Source: Paracoccus methylarcula
GTDB lineage: Bacteria; Pseudomonadota; Alphaproteobacteria; Rhodobacterales; Rhodobacteraceae
Length of the DNA stretch: 34,714 nt
Direction: 5' to 3'
NCBI RefSeq assembly: GCF_003007735.2
Contig: NZ_PXNQ02000017.1
Location: forward strand, 1 to 34,714
In this document: positions 1-10,287 of the stretch, piece by piece
How positions within the stretch are numbered: position 1 is the first letter of the stretch
Layout of the letters: the number at the start of each line of letters is the position of its first letter
The notes under the pieces: model-generated
Database searches by the model: none
What the model was told of the DNA's origin: nothing
What the model saw: the letters and a program-made list of their open reading frames with translations, nothing else
Made by a program: the position numbers and the translations under genes

Positions 1-1
1 C

Positions 2-2503
2 GCGGGAGTATTCGTGAGCGGGACGGGTGTGAATGCCGAGCTTGACGTGAACGGCAGGATCAACGGCGGCGACGGCGGCGGCTTATACTACGGCGGCGGC
101 GGCGGCGCGGGCATCGTGGTAACGGATGGCGCCGCTATCTCGCTCGATCTTGGGGGCTCGGTGTCTGGCGGTAACGGTGGTGACGGCGACGGATCTGGCG
201 GCGACGGGATTGTCGCAGCATCCAGCAGTTCCGCCGATATTGTCCTTCAGGACAGTGCCGAAATCAACGGCGGCGCTGGAAAGGGTGTCGGCTCCGGCGG
301 TGCGGGCCTACGGCTTTCAGGCGGTGGTAATGTTATCAATGCCGGGACCATTCAAGGGGGGGATGGTGGCAAGCACAGTCGCGGCGGCGGATTTTCCGGT
401 CCCACCGGCGGCACCGGAAGCGGGGGGGCGGCGGGCTTTGTGTCTGATGTACCCATACGAAGTGAAGGCGGTGTCGGCATTATTGGCGCCGATATGACGA
501 TCATCAACAGCGGCCTGATCGCCGGAGGCACCGGGTATTTTTACGAACAAGCCAATGCGATCACCTTCACCGGTGGCACCAACCGGCTGGAACTGCGCGA
601 CGGTTATTCCTTCACTGGCAATGTCGTCGCCAGCGGCATGAGCAATACCCTGGCGCTCGGAGGCGATACCAGTCCTGCCGAACCGTTCGATCTCAGCAAG
701 GTCGTCGATACCGGAACCGCAGATGCCACAGACGAATTCATCGGCTTCGAGCAATTCGAGAAGACCGGCACAAGCACATGGGCGCTGACAGGGACCGGTA
801 ATCAGGACTGGACCATCGAAGCGGGCATGCTCGTTGGAAATACTGACAGTTTCGGTGGCGACCTGACATTTGCCAGCGGCGTTGGCGCGCGTGGCGTCAC
901 GTTCGAACAGACGGACGCCGGAACCTATGCCGGTAAGATCTCCGGCGCAGGTGACCTGAACAAGCTGGACGCCGGTACGCTGACGCTGACAGGCGTGAAC
1001 GACGTTGACGGAAATGTATCGGTTAATGGTGGAACGCTCGCCATAAAGGATGGCGGAACCCTTTCCAACTATCGCGGCTTCATCGGCAACGCGGATGGCG
1101 GCATCGATCAAGTCGCCGTGTCCGGAGAGGATTCGAGCTGGACCAATGCGAGCCATATTTATCTCGGCACCGTCGATAACGGCAACGGCGCCTTGAGGAT
1201 TGAAGACGGAGCAAGCGTCTCCAACGCCTCGGCCGATATTGCTCTGATTGCCGGCAGCACCGGTGCCGTCACCGTTTCCGGAACGGGTTCAACCTGGACG
1301 AGTTCCCAAAGCATCTATGTTGGCTTCCGCGGAAAAGGCTCGCTCCTCGTTGAAGGCGGCGCAAGTGCAAGCACCGATTCCGGCATCGCGCTCGGTACAC
1401 GTGTTGAATCCGAGGGCACGGTGATGGTCACGGGTGCGGGCTCCACGTTTTCGGGAGGTGGGTTTTCTATCGGCAATGAGGGCAAGGCTACAATGACCAT
1501 TGCCGATCGCGGACAAGTCTCCAGCACCAACACCAGTGCCATTCTGGGGTATTTCTCCGACAGCAGCGGCACGCTGAACATCGGTGCGGCGGCGGGCGAC
1601 ACCGCGGCAGCCGCAGGCGTCTTGATCACACCATCCCTTCAATTCAACGACGGCGCCGGAACGCTCGTTTTCAATCACACCGACGCCGATTATGTGTTTT
1701 CGACGGGACTGCAAAGCATAGGCACGGGCACACATGTCATCAATCACGACGCTGGAACCACCCTGCTGACGGGCGACAGCTCCGGCTTTTCTGGAACCAC
1801 GACCGTTTCCGGCGGCTCGTTGCTCGTTGGCGATGCCGCCGGCAATGGCGAAATCGGCGGTACGGTGCTCATCGAAGATGGCGGCACGCTCGGCGGCAAT
1901 GGCTCGGTGGGGACTACAGCGGTCGCGGATGGCGGCACAATCGCGCCGGGCAGTTCCATCGGCACGCTGACCGTGAACGGCGATCTGAGCCTAGCCTCAG
2001 GCGCGACGCTGGCCTATGAGCTGGGCACTCCGGGAAGCGCAGATGCTCCGGGCAGCAGTGATCGGATCGCGGTGACGGGTGATCTCGCTCTGAACGCCAC
2101 GCTGGATCTGGCGCAAAGCGATGATGCCGGGGACGGTGCGGCGGGCCTCGGTTATTACCGGCTGATGACCTATGGCGGCAATCTGTCGGGTGACGGGCTG
2201 CAGATCGGGACGACAGTGGACAGCCTGAACGGCGGTTACGAGGTTCAAATCGGCGACGGCAACGTCGATTTGTTTGTGGCGACGCTAGGCGACGATACGT
2301 TGCAACACTGGCAGGGCGGCGACGGGGTCTGGAACGCGACCAATTTGCAATGGCTGAACCGGGGCGCCGAGATCGAGACGACATGGGCGGGCCATCACGC
2401 GGTCTTCAAGAACCAGCCCGGCGGTTTCGACGGCGGCACGATCGCGGTCGCGGGCACGCAGGGTTTCGAGGGGCTGCAATTCGTCGATGAGGCTATCGCC
2501 TGA
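2..2503 (+). pseudogene. Autotransporter adhesin, passenger part 1 (5' truncated by window edge, 3' frameshift)
   Basis: The frame is open from the first bases, so the gene starts outside the window; a GTG at 14 is only the first possible start inside it. The product is Gly/Ala/Asn/Thr-rich and shows the beta-strand repeat style of type V (autotransporter) passengers: segments such as KLDAGTLTLTG and GGTLAIKDGGTLSN, expected to form an extracellular beta-helix. The frame ends at TGA 2501-2503. The duplicated copy of this region near 4480 reads FVDEGYRLTG where this copy reads FVDEAIA-stop, which places a one-base loss (GGG to GG) at about 2491. Reading then continues in the next frame as the following entry, so these are pieces of one gene. 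Autotransporter identity is confident. Whether the shift is a real mutation or an assembly error cannot be told from sequence alone. Confidence 0.8.
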
Positions 2504-2745
2504 CCGGCACCGGCGTGCTTGAAACCGCCGCTGACGGCTCGGAAATCCGGGTGCTGGCTGACAGTGCCGAGATCGCGACCGAGATTACCGGCGCGGGGGG
2601 CATTACCAAGACTGAGGCCGGCACGCTGGTGCTGTCCGGGCAGAACAGCTATCAGGGTGGAACGACGATTGCCGGTGGCGCCGTGCAGATCTCTGCCGAT
2701 GCCAATCTGGGTGCGGCCGAGGGCGGGCTGACGTTCAACGGGGGC
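1886..2745 (+). repeat. Large direct repeat copy 1 inside autotransporter gene
   Basis: About 860 bp, from ACGCTCGGCGGC to the end of TTCAACGGGGGC, is nearly repeated at 3877-4740. Shared peptide landmarks, in order, are SSDRIAVTGDL, DLAQSDDAGDG, GYYRLMTYGG, WAGHHAVFKNQPGGFDGG and GQNSYQGGTTIAGGA. Recombination between the copies would remove about 2 kb of passenger in frame. The one-base loss at 2491 lies in this copy only. Confidence 0.85.
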
Positions 2746-5700
2746 ACGCTGCGCAACACCGGGAGGTTCTCGACCGGCCGCAATGTCACCTTGAATGCGG
2801 GCGGCGGCACGTTCCGGACCGATGCTGCTTTTGCGGTGGATGGCATTGTCTCCGGAACTGGTGAACTCACCAAGACCGGTGATGACGAACTGAGACTGAA
2901 CAACAGCAATACATACAGCGGAGGCACGGCGATCTTGCAGGGGCGGGTTACGGCAGCGGGCACGGGGGCGCTTGGCACTGGACCCGTATCGATCGACGCA
3001 GGCAGCCTTGCCTTCATCGATGACGCAAGCGCCGGTAATCTCGCCATTACCATGAACAAATCCGATGCGATCGGTGCGTTAAGCTTCAGCCATACATCGT
3101 CGGCAGGAAGCGCGAGGATCAACAATACGTGCGGCCGCATCAATTTCTACGATACGGCCTCGGCGCAAGACGCGATCATTGTCATCGACGACCTAGGAGG
3201 ATTATCGTTCAACGGCAACTCGACGGCGGACAACGCGACCATTACGATCAACACCAGTACGCTGGACTTCTATGACAATGCCACCGCCGGCAGCGCCAGC
3301 TTCGTCAATGACAACGGCGTCGTCCGTTTCCACGGCAACAACGCGGCCGACAATGCCACCATCGTCAATAGCAGTGGTCAGGTCGATATTTCCGACCTCA
3401 CATCTGATGGTATCGGCATCGGCTCGCTGTCGGGGAACGGTGCCGTCTATCTTGGTGGGAACTCCCTGACGCTCGGCGGTCTTGGGCTGAATGACACGAT
3501 CGGCGGGACGATATCCGGTGACGACGGCAGTCTTGTCAAGAACGGCGCCGGAAAGCTGACGCTGACTGGTGACAGCAGTTACTCCGGCGGAACAGCAATC
3601 AATGCCGGGACGCTGCAAATCGGCAATGGCGGCGCGCAGGGGTCCATCCTCGGGGATATCGAGATCGCGTCTGCCGGCACATTGGCCTTCAACCGCGCGA
3701 ACGATTTCTCCTTTGCCGGCGGGTTTTCGGGCAACGGCCAAATTAACAAACACGGGACGGGCGTGCTTGAGTTGACCGGGGATTCCGCTGCATTCACCGG
3801 AACCACAGCCATCAATGCCGGCATGCTTTCCGTCAACGGCACGCTGGGCGGCAGTCTTGATGTCGGCGCAGGCGCGACGCTTGGCGGCTCTGGCACGGTG
3901 GGAACAACCACCGTCGCAGATGGCGGCACCATCACACCGGGCAATTCCATCGGAACGCTGACCGTGAACGGCGATCTGAGCCTCGCTTCGGGCGCGACGC
4001 TGGCCTATGAGCTGGGTGATCCAGGCAGCGCAGATGCACCGGGCAGCAGCGACCGGATCGCGGTGACCGGGGATCTCGATCTGAACGGCACGCTGGATCT
4101 GGCGCAAAGCGATGATGCCGGGGACGGCACGGCGGGCCTCGGCTATTACCGGCTGATGACCTATGGCGGAGAACTGTCGGGTGACGGGCTCGGGCTCGGT
4201 AATCACCCGGAGATCGACGATGCGGGTGCCTTCGAGATCCAGGCCGGCGGCGGCAATGTCGATTTGTTCATCGCGGCGCTTGGCGACGATACGTCGCAAC
4301 ACTGGCAGGGTGGCAATGGGGTCTGGAATGCGACCAACGCGCAATGGCTGAACCGGGACGGCGACATTCCTGTCTCCTGGGCGGGCCATCACGCGGTCTT
4401 CAAGAACCAGCCCGGCGGTTTTGACGGCGGCACGATCTCGGTCACGGGCACACAAGGCTTCGAGGGGCTGCAATTCGTCGATGAGGGATATCGCCTCACG
4501 GGCGATGGCGCGCTTCAAACCGCCGCTGATGGCTCGGAAATTCGGGTGCTGGCCGACAGCGCCGAGATCGCGACGACCATCACCGGTACGGGCGGCATTA
4601 CCAAGACCGAGGCCGGCACGCTGGTGCTGTCCGGGCAGAACAGCTACCAGGGTGGCACGACGATTGCCGGCGGCGCCGTGCAGGTCTCTGCTGACGCCAA
4701 TCTGGGTGATGCCGAGGGCGGGTTGACTTTCAACGGGGGCCAATTGGTCACGACGGACAGCTTCGACAGTTCTCGTGCGGTGAACCTTGCCGGCGATGGC
4801 GGTTTCGATATTGCCGGTGAGACAGCACTTGGCCTGACCGGCGACATCACCGGGACCGGAGAGCTCTTCAAGCAGGGCGACGGGACGCTGACGCTTTCGG
4901 GTGACAACAGCTATGGCAACACCCATGTCACGGCGGGCACGCTGATCGGCGATGCTGCAGCGATTTCCGGGGATATCAGCAATGCCGGCACGGTGATCTT
5001 CGAGCAGGTGAATGATGCGGGTTTTATGGGCGCACTGTCGGGGATGGGCGATGTCGTGAAGGACGGTGACGGGACGCTGTTCTATAGCGGTGACGGCTCC
5101 GGCTTTGGCGGCAGGACGACGGTGGCGGGCGGCATGCTTTCTGTGAACGGCACGCTGGGCGGCAGTCTTGATGTCGGCACCGGCACTACGCTTGGTGGCT
5201 CGGGCACGGTGGGAACAACCACCGTCGCCGATGGCGGGACCATCGCGCCGGGCAACTCCATCGGCACGCTGACCATGGCAGGGGATCTCACGCTCGAGAC
5301 CGGCTCTCGCTACGCCGTCGAGGTGATGCCCGCAAGCGGCGACAGTGACTTGTTGCAAGTCACGGGCCATGCCGGGATTCAGGGTGGCTCGGTCGCCCAT
5401 ATCGGAGCCACCGGCAATTACGACCTTCGCTCCAGCTACACGATCCTGTCGGCGGAGGGACTGGAGGGAAGCTTCGACGATGTGACCTCGGATTTTGCCT
5501 TCCTGACTCCCGATCTGCTCTATGATTACGATCTCGGGACGGTGAGTATCGAACTCGTCCGTAATGACCGCGCCTTCGTCTCTGCGGCGCTGACCCGCAA
5601 CCAGAAGGCCACGGCCGGCGGTATCGACGGCATCGGCTTTGACACCGGGCACGCGGTCTATGACGCCATCGCCCAGCTTGGCGATGACGACGCCCTGATC

Positions 5701-6339
5701 CGGACCAGCTTCGATGCGCTCTCGGGGGAGATTCATGCTTCAGTCAAATCGGCACTGATCGAGGATGGCCGTTTCCCGCGCGAGGCCGCCAATGATCGTC
5801 TTCGGGCCGCATTCGGGGGCACGGGCAAATCCGGCATGTCGGTGATCGGCTTTGCCGAAGGTCGGCCCGGGCTTGTGGCGGCTGATACCTCGGGTCTTGC
5901 CGCCTGGGGACAGGCCTTTGGCGCATGGGGTGAATTCGACAGCGATGGCAATGCCGCGAATTTCGACCAATCCTCCGGGGGGTTCCTGATGGGGGCGGAT
6001 GCGCTCGTCGGGGAGGACTGGCGGCTCGGGGCTCTGGCCGGGGTCGGGCACGGCTCCTTCGATGCCGATGACCGGCATTCATCGGGCTCGGACGACAATT
6101 ACCACTTCGGGCTCTACGGCGGGAGACAATGGAATGATTGGAGCTTCCGTTTGGGCCTCGCCTATACGCGCCACGAGATCGAGACCAGCAGAACCGTCGC
6201 CGTGCCCGGCTATGGGCGCGACAAGCTGGAAGCGGATTATGATGCGACCAGCCTGCAGCCTTCGGCGAGTTGGGATACCGGATCGAGACCGCGACGGCGT
6301 CCTACGAGCCCTTTGTCGGGCTTGCCCATCTGCGTTTGA
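2515..6339 (+). pseudogene. Autotransporter adhesin, passenger part 2 and start of beta-barrel
   Basis: Continuation of the preceding passenger in another frame; the frame is readable from about 2493, before the first start-like codon. It contains several passenger-associated repeats (KTEAGTLVLSGQNSYQGG, KNGAGKLTLTGDSSYSGG, KDGDGTLFYSG), a tandem array of about 22-residue units around 3100-3400 (NSTADNATI, NNAADNATI), and a large duplicated block. From about 5570 the sequence changes to an autotransporter beta-domain: a linker helix (LTRNQKATAGGIDG) and then amphipathic barrel strands (WGQAFGAWGEF, GFLMGADALVGEDWRLG). The last real residues are about SLQ near 6258. The tail up to 6339 is out-of-frame sequence caused by a second one-base loss. 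Likely a surface adhesin anchored in the outer membrane. Confidence 0.85.
3877..4740 (+). repeat. Large direct repeat copy 2 inside autotransporter gene
   Basis: Second copy of the block at 1886-2745, with an intact reading frame across the position where copy 1 is shifted. The start of the block (SVNGTLGGSLDVG through PGNSIGTLT, about 3835-3963) occurs a third time at about 5145-5275, just before the barrel linker. The passenger therefore grew by segmental duplication. Confidence 0.85.
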
Positions 6340-6716
6340 AAACGGACGGGTTCACAGAGCGGGGCGGCGAGGCAGCGTTGCAAGTGGCCGAACAGGAAAC
6401 CGAGACCAGCTTTGCCACGCTTGGCGTCCGGGCTTCGACAGATATCCGTTTCGAGGGAATGGACGGCACCCTGCGCGGCATGCTGGGCTGGCGTCATGCC
6501 TTTGGCGATACCACGCCACTGTCGCACCATGCCTTCTCGGCCGGTAACGCCTTCACCATCGCCGGCGTGCCGATCGCCGAGGACGCGGCGGTCATAGAAG
6601 CCGGCGTCGATCTGAATGTCTCCGACACCGCCAGGTTTGGCCTGTCCTACCAGGGGCAGTTCGGAAGCGGCGTCCAGGAGAGCGGCCTCAAGGCCGACCT
6701 GCAAGTGAGGTTCTGA
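6261..6716 (+). pseudogene. Autotransporter beta-barrel C-terminus (third frame)
   Basis: The correct barrel continuation (FGELGYRIETATASYEPF) resumes here in a third frame directly after CAGCC at 6256-6260, consistent with a single missing base at about 6258. The piece encodes the final strands of an autotransporter barrel and ends in LQVRF, the aromatic C-terminal residue expected for recognition by the BAM outer-membrane assembly machinery. With the two previous pieces the gene would give more than 2200 residues. As read it cannot make an anchored protein. If the two one-base losses are sequencing errors, the gene is intact. Confidence 0.85.
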
Positions 6717-6914
6717 GGGGGGAGATCGGAACGTGGCTGAATGTTTGCTGCAGCCAAGGACTTGGTTATATCGGAACCCTTGGATGAAACCTTCGCGGTT
6801 CTGACACGTTTTGACCGGTTAGCCGCGGCCGTCCCCGGCTTGCGATTACCCACACAAGCGGTGGTTGGATATCTCGACTCCGAGTTGAATATCGGCCACC
6901 AGCCCGTAATTAGT

Positions 6915-8074
6915 TCACGCTGAACAAGCTGTTCCTATTGGCGAATAGGGGCGGTTGCCGAAGGTATCTCGGGTTTTGCGAACCATGGCGAACAGGATCG
7001 CGGTCCAGATTTGAGCCCATAAAGCCCGAAGGTGGGCGAGGATCTTGCGGATGTTGTGGCCACATCCGCACAGGACGGCAAAGACTGCATCTCCGATCAG
7101 CCGCTTGAGCGGGCAACGTGCCAGGCGGCCGTCGGTTTTGATGTGTCCGATTTCAGGCTCGATGGCACTGTGTCGCCGGAACAATCTGACCAGTGTGGGC
7201 GTCAGACCCCGGCGCATGCCGCTGATCAGAACGCGGGTGGTTTTGACGCCGTGACCCCGATAGCCACGATCGACGACAGCGCGTTCCGGGGCCGCACCGG
7301 TCAGGATCTCAATCTGCTCCAGGGCAGGCGCAAGGGTATGGCCGACATAGGGGTTGCCGGGGAAGCTGCGGGTTCCCAGGACGAACCCCTCATCGATGGA
7401 GGTGGCGATGCTGACCATGGTGCCGAACTCATAGCGCCGCCGCGCCTCGGCCTTCGAGATGCAATCCACTTGCGGTTCGTGCAGGATGTAGATTTTACCG
7501 GCGCTTTTCGGTCCTTGTTGCAACAGCCCGTCAACGAGAACCAGCCTGTCCAGCACGCGTTCGCGGAGAGCCCTGGTGGAAATGTCATCGAGTTGCCGGC
7601 GCAGATCGCGCAGAACACCTCCCGCGTATCCCTTGAGCTTCTTCAGCGCCTTGCGCATCCGTTTGAACTGCCGGGCATGGGCGTAGCGTCCGACTTGCCG
7701 GGCCAGCCGCGGCGCGAGGCGATCATAGTTTTTGCCGAAGGGTGAGCCCCGTCTCGGCAGCCAATGCAACCAACTGCTTGCGGGTCCGCTCATAAAGCCG
7801 GGCGTCCGTCGGATGAGCAATGTTCTTCTCCATCACGGTCGTATCAATCGCCACGCGCCGTGTGCTGCCTTCATCAATCACGCCGGCCTGCCGCCCCGCG
7901 TCGACGGTTTTGGTGAGCAGCCATTCGACGCCTTCTTCGCCGATCCGCTTGTGCCAGCGGGTCAGGGAGCTCGGACCGAGCGGGGGACGATGCTGGAAGA
8001 ACACCTCGCCGGTGAAGTGCTGACAGTAAGGGTTCTCGACCCGACGCGCCACAATCCCTTCAGACGATGCGCCC
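6915..8074 (-). pseudogene. IS5-family transposase, decayed
   Basis: Read on the minus strand, the sequence begins abruptly at SSEGIVARRVENPYCQHFTG near 8070, without the usual N-terminal ~60 residues. It continues through a first catalytic aspartate (VAIDTTVMEKNI), GRYAHARQFKRM, a second aspartate (AVVDRGYRGHG) and the glutamate region (RRHSAIEPEIGH). These are the DDE landmarks of IS5-family transposases. Reading frame is lost at an AAAAA run around 7737-7741: RQK-L-stop against KNYDRLAPRLA in the next frame, best explained by one extra A. No matching terminal inverted repeats were found. It is an inactive remnant fused at its 5' end to a fragment of another gene. Confidence 0.8.
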
Positions 8075-8094
8075 ACAGGGTCTCATCGCTTTCT

Positions 8095-8395
8095 GCCTTG
8101 AACATGTCGTCGCGGGTAATGGGCCGCCGATCAAGCTGACGCGTGAGCTGCATCTGAAAAACGATGTTCGTGCGCCGGCGGAAGCCCACCTCGCAGAGCG
8201 CCAGATAGAATTCCCACATCCGGTAGAAGAGACCGTCGTAGAGGGCGCGAACCTTGTAGGTCTGCGCCGATAGCCGCGCGCTAGTGGCGCAGGGTTTCGG
8301 CATAAGCAGGCGCAGCAATTCCAGATCGGTCACAAACAGTCCAGTCGGCTCGACCAACGTGAACACCTCGGACAGCGAGAGCAGGCCGTCGCTGC
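8095..8395 (-). pseudogene. Cyclopropane-fatty-acyl-phospholipid synthase, 3' fragment
   Basis: The minus-strand frame reads SLSEVFTLVEPTGLFVTDLE, then VRALYDGLFYRMWEFYLALCE and VFQMQLTRQLDRRPITRD. This is the C-terminal signature of Cfa-type enzymes, which add a methylene group from S-adenosylmethionine to lipid double bonds. The SAM-binding N-terminal two thirds is absent. Around 8280-8305 the expected YAETLRHW stretch lies in a different frame, with TAG in place of the Trp codon, and the frame is restored just after; this is real decay, not one error. The fragment runs directly into the truncated IS5 transposase. Identity is confident from motif spacing; the ends are approximate. Confidence 0.75.
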
Positions 8396-8531
8396 TGTCA
8401 CCTATCAAGCGATAGGCAACGCCTCGCCGGAGTGAAGTTCCGACCGGGACGTGCTGTTCGCTTCGGGATTGTGTGAGACCGGGACGCATCTGCTGGTAAC
8501 ATGGAACGATGACGTCAAACGAATAAGCGCC

Positions 8532-8741
8532 ATGGCCAAAACTCCAGATCACACGATGACCAATGAGGAAGCGCTACGAGAGTTCCTGCTCGAGTTGTTG
8601 GTAACGATGCAGAAGGCTCTACTGGCGACCGAGGAAGGCCGAGAGCAAGCGCGGACCACATTCGCTTGGCAGGTTGAACACGCCCATCCCGCCGTTGCCG
8701 CTGTGCTGCGGGAGGCAGCGGAGAGGGTGATGGACGCGTGA
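8532..8741 (+). CDS. Small helical protein, 69 aa, unknown
   Basis: Starting at ATG 8532 the frame gives a 69-residue, Glu/Ala/Leu-rich protein (NEEALREFLLELLVTMQKAL, HPAVAAVLREAAERVMDA) that would be mostly alpha-helical, soluble and slightly acidic. No clear ribosome-binding site precedes the ATG; ATG 8556, inside the same frame, is an alternative start. It lies just outside the cfa fragment on the opposite strand. I do not recognise the family. The helical periodicity argues for a real gene, but the start and expression are uncertain. Confidence 0.45.
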   Translation: MAKTPDHTMTNEEALREFLLELLVTMQKALLATEEGREQARTTFAWQVEHAHPAVAAVLREAAERVMDA

Positions 8742-8952
8742 AACCAGTATGGAGCCGCAATTGACCACGTCTTGCAGCTTCTTTTCCTTTCGACATCGAG
8801 GCCCGGCACAATTTGTCCTGGAGACATATCGGCTTGGCCGAACATCATCTGCCGATGAGCGGGAGAAGCAAGGTGATTATGGCACGGCTCGGTTGTTGAG
8901 ATAATGTATTTGGAGGAATCGCGGCATTGAACGAGATTTCTTCATGCTAAAA

Positions 8953-8972
8953 CGGCGGGTGCTGCCCCGCCG
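8953..8972 (-). terminator. Rho-independent terminator of the overlapping small genes
   Basis: On the minus strand CGGCGGG-GCAGCA-CCCGCCG forms a perfect 7-bp GC stem with a 6-base loop, followed immediately by TTTT. It begins one base after the stop codon of the small gene at 8974-9105, which supports transcription of the small genes in this direction. Confidence 0.7.
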
Positions 8973-8973
8973 C

Positions 8974-9105
8974 CTAATTTGGCAATATTGCCAGTACTGC
9001 GATCACGCTGGAAGGTAGAAGTCCTCCCTCATCCTCCCACCGCTGTATCGCGCCATCCTTGATGTCAGCTGGGAGTTTGATCCGCCGAAGGGGAGGCTGC
9101 GTCAT
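8974..9105 (-). CDS. Small protein, 43 aa, overlapping downstream member of a pair
   Basis: ATG 9105 is preceded by a purine-rich AGGGGG a few bases upstream. The 43-residue product starts MTQPPLRRIKLPADIKDG, continues AIQRWEDEGG, and ends in a hydrophobic tail (VIAVLAILPN). It overlaps the last 41 bases of the upstream small gene in a different frame, and a terminator follows its stop directly. The basic start, the central RWEDEGG and the apolar end look like a genuine small protein. I cannot name the family or a function. Translational coupling to the upstream gene is likely. Confidence 0.55.
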   Translation of the reverse strand: MTQPPLRRIKLPADIKDGAIQRWEDEGGLLPSSVIAVLAILPN

Positions 9106-9199
9106 TGTCCCCCTGCTGCTTAGGGGTTTTCACCTGCTCCGACTGCTCGGGCTGCGGTGCGGCTTTCTTGTCGGGGTCGGGTTTATACGGGGCGCTCAT
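9065..9199 (-). CDS. Small hydrophilic protein, 44 aa, unknown
   Basis: ATG 9199 follows a strong ribosome-binding site (GGAGGG, 7 bases before the start). The 44-residue product is Pro/Gln/Lys/Asp-rich and almost devoid of hydrophobic residues (MSAPYKPDPDKKAAPQPEQ), so it is probably disordered. Its upstream region is shared with the small gene at 10692-10874, which also starts MSA. The 3' end overlaps the next small gene out of frame. The function is unknown. The conserved leader and the terminator after the pair are the main reasons to accept it as a gene. Confidence 0.55.
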   Translation of the reverse strand: MSAPYKPDPDKKAAPQPEQSEQVKTPKQQGDNDAASPSADQTPS

Positions 9200-9205
9200 A
9201 GGCGT

Positions 9206-9318
9206 TCCCTCCATAACACCGCGCAGGGTTACTGGGCGGATACAATAGAGGTGGGGGTTCCCGGGTAGTTATACATCGGGTCATCGTCAGCAATTGTTCA
9301 AGGCGCGGAAATCGTTCC
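9206..9318 (-). promoter_or_regulatory. Promoter/leader cassette, copy A
   Basis: On the minus strand TTTGGAAC (GGAAC at 9318-9314) is followed after 17 bases by CAATTG (9296-9291). After a further 58 bases comes a conserved block ending GCGGTGTTATGGAGGG (9232-9206), which contains the ribosome-binding site. The same arrangement, with matching spacing, precedes the gene starting at 10874. GGAAC resembles the -35 element of ECF (EcfG-type) stress promoters, but the -10 does not match CGTT, so the sigma factor is not assigned. Confidence 0.5.
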
Positions 9319-9428
9319 AAAGATTGTGCCGGGCAGTGACTGAGCGGACTCGGCTCCCTGGAGCAGCTTCCTTTACATGTTCGCGCCATCATTATGACTC
9401 CCCATGAATTTTCCGGTTCAGCTTCTGT

Positions 9429-9659
9429 TCACATAGGGCAGAACTGAATAGACGCAAAACAAGCCCGCGTATTCAACGCGCCCTCTTGCCCGCTTACACT
9501 GGAGCACACGTGTTCGAGCCCATGGTGTTTGTCGTTTGACACAAGATTTCCGTTCGAGAGTAATTCGCGCTTGGGACCACGGTACCGGCCCTCAAACGTG
9601 ACAATGTAGTGACCTGCGCTGATGACGACGATGTCATTCACACTGGACTCGCTGTCCAA
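9429..9659 (-). CDS. Possible small ORF, up to 76 aa
   Basis: An open frame from TTG 9659 (or GTG 9641, giving 70 residues) encodes NDIVVISAGHYIVTFEGRYRG followed by a less protein-like tail ending QFCPM. The first half looks like a small beta-strand domain. No convincing ribosome-binding site was seen, and the start codons are not ATG. It may be a real gene or chance; there is no family assignment. Confidence 0.22.
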   Translation of the reverse strand: MDSESSVNDIVVISAGHYIVTFEGRYRGPKRELLSNGNLVSNDKHHGLEHVCSSVSGQEGALNTRACFASIQFCPM

Positions 9660-9703
9660 TGTTTTGTCGAGGATAGGTTGATGAATATCGAGGCTAAGGG
9701 ATG

Positions 9704-9952
9704 CTAGGTGGTGGTTATCAGATACCGAGCAATCCCGTATACATAAAGCGCTGCGAACATCATATTGATGAATTTGAGCTGAGCTTCATTTCGAAGCCAG
9801 CCGCAATAAATCCAGATCAAGCAGAATGGTAAGCTGAGCATCATAGCCGCCAGTTGCCACCCTTGCACCACAGAGATCGTGCTACCGAGCCCCAGAGCAA
9901 AGGTACACCATTTCAGCTGCTGCTCATATGCGGCAAATGAAAGAAGTGTCAT
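9704..9952 (-). CDS. Small membrane protein, 82 aa
   Basis: ATG 9952 opens an 82-residue frame (MTLLSFAAYEQQLKWCTFAL). It has two to three hydrophobic segments (about residues 17-31, 33-50 and 62-79), separated by a short polar turn (CGWLRNEAQ), and ends YGIARYLITTT. It is predicted to be an inner-membrane protein. The topology resembles small uncharacterised membrane proteins common in Rhodobacterales; that resemblance is from memory and not firm. The ribosome-binding site is weak (GAAAGA). It lies alone between unassigned stretches. Confidence 0.5.
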   Translation of the reverse strand: MTLLSFAAYEQQLKWCTFALGLGSTISVVQGWQLAAMMLSLPFCLIWIYCGWLRNEAQLKFINMMFAALYVYGIARYLITTT

Positions 9953-10287
9953 ATTTGATGATCTTTCTCGCCATCAGCGCCGTGAACCCGGCGTTCTGAT
10001 AATTGATTTGTACCCGTCAGGCGGGAGGGGGACAATAACGTGAGTTAGAGGCCGAGGCTGCACGGGAACTCGACTGCAGAGTTCAAACATGGAAGCAACC
10101 TTCTTCGAAGGTGCATACACTCGTTGTGGGCATCGTCGCGGCGCGCCCGAACCACTGACCGACCGGCGACGCAAAGGCAATCGCTCCTGTTGTTGGCTAC
10201 GTGATTTATTCCCGCGCGCTCGTTGGTGCGGCATTCATCCATGCGATCCAAAGGTTCAACCGCTTGCCGGGTGCCTGACCCACAATA
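9953..10287. other. Non-coding or unassigned stretch
   Basis: About 330 bases with no reading frame I can support. Short open frames exist on both strands but are Arg/Pro-rich, lack ribosome-binding sites and overlap one another. No repeat or RNA gene was recognised. Confidence 0.4.

Noticed and set aside
3202..5736. 844-codon open frame on the minus strand inside the autotransporter gene
   Set aside because: It is antisense to a strongly protein-like repeat passenger, has no ribosome-binding site or recognisable domain, and is an artefact of repeated GC-rich codons.
6741..6923. 60-codon frame between the autotransporter and the IS5 remnant
   Set aside because: No ribosome-binding site, no recognisable pattern, and it runs into the IS remnant.
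7730..7745. Programmed frameshift site in the IS5-family transposase (AAAAAC)
   Set aside because: The A run is short, no stimulatory hairpin was seen, and the element also lacks its 5' part. Simple decay or an indel error explains it better.
9206..9318. Firm assignment of the GGAAC elements to the EcfG general stress sigma factor
   Set aside because: The -10 parts (CAATTG, CGATTG) do not match CGTT, so only resemblance of the -35 can be claimed.
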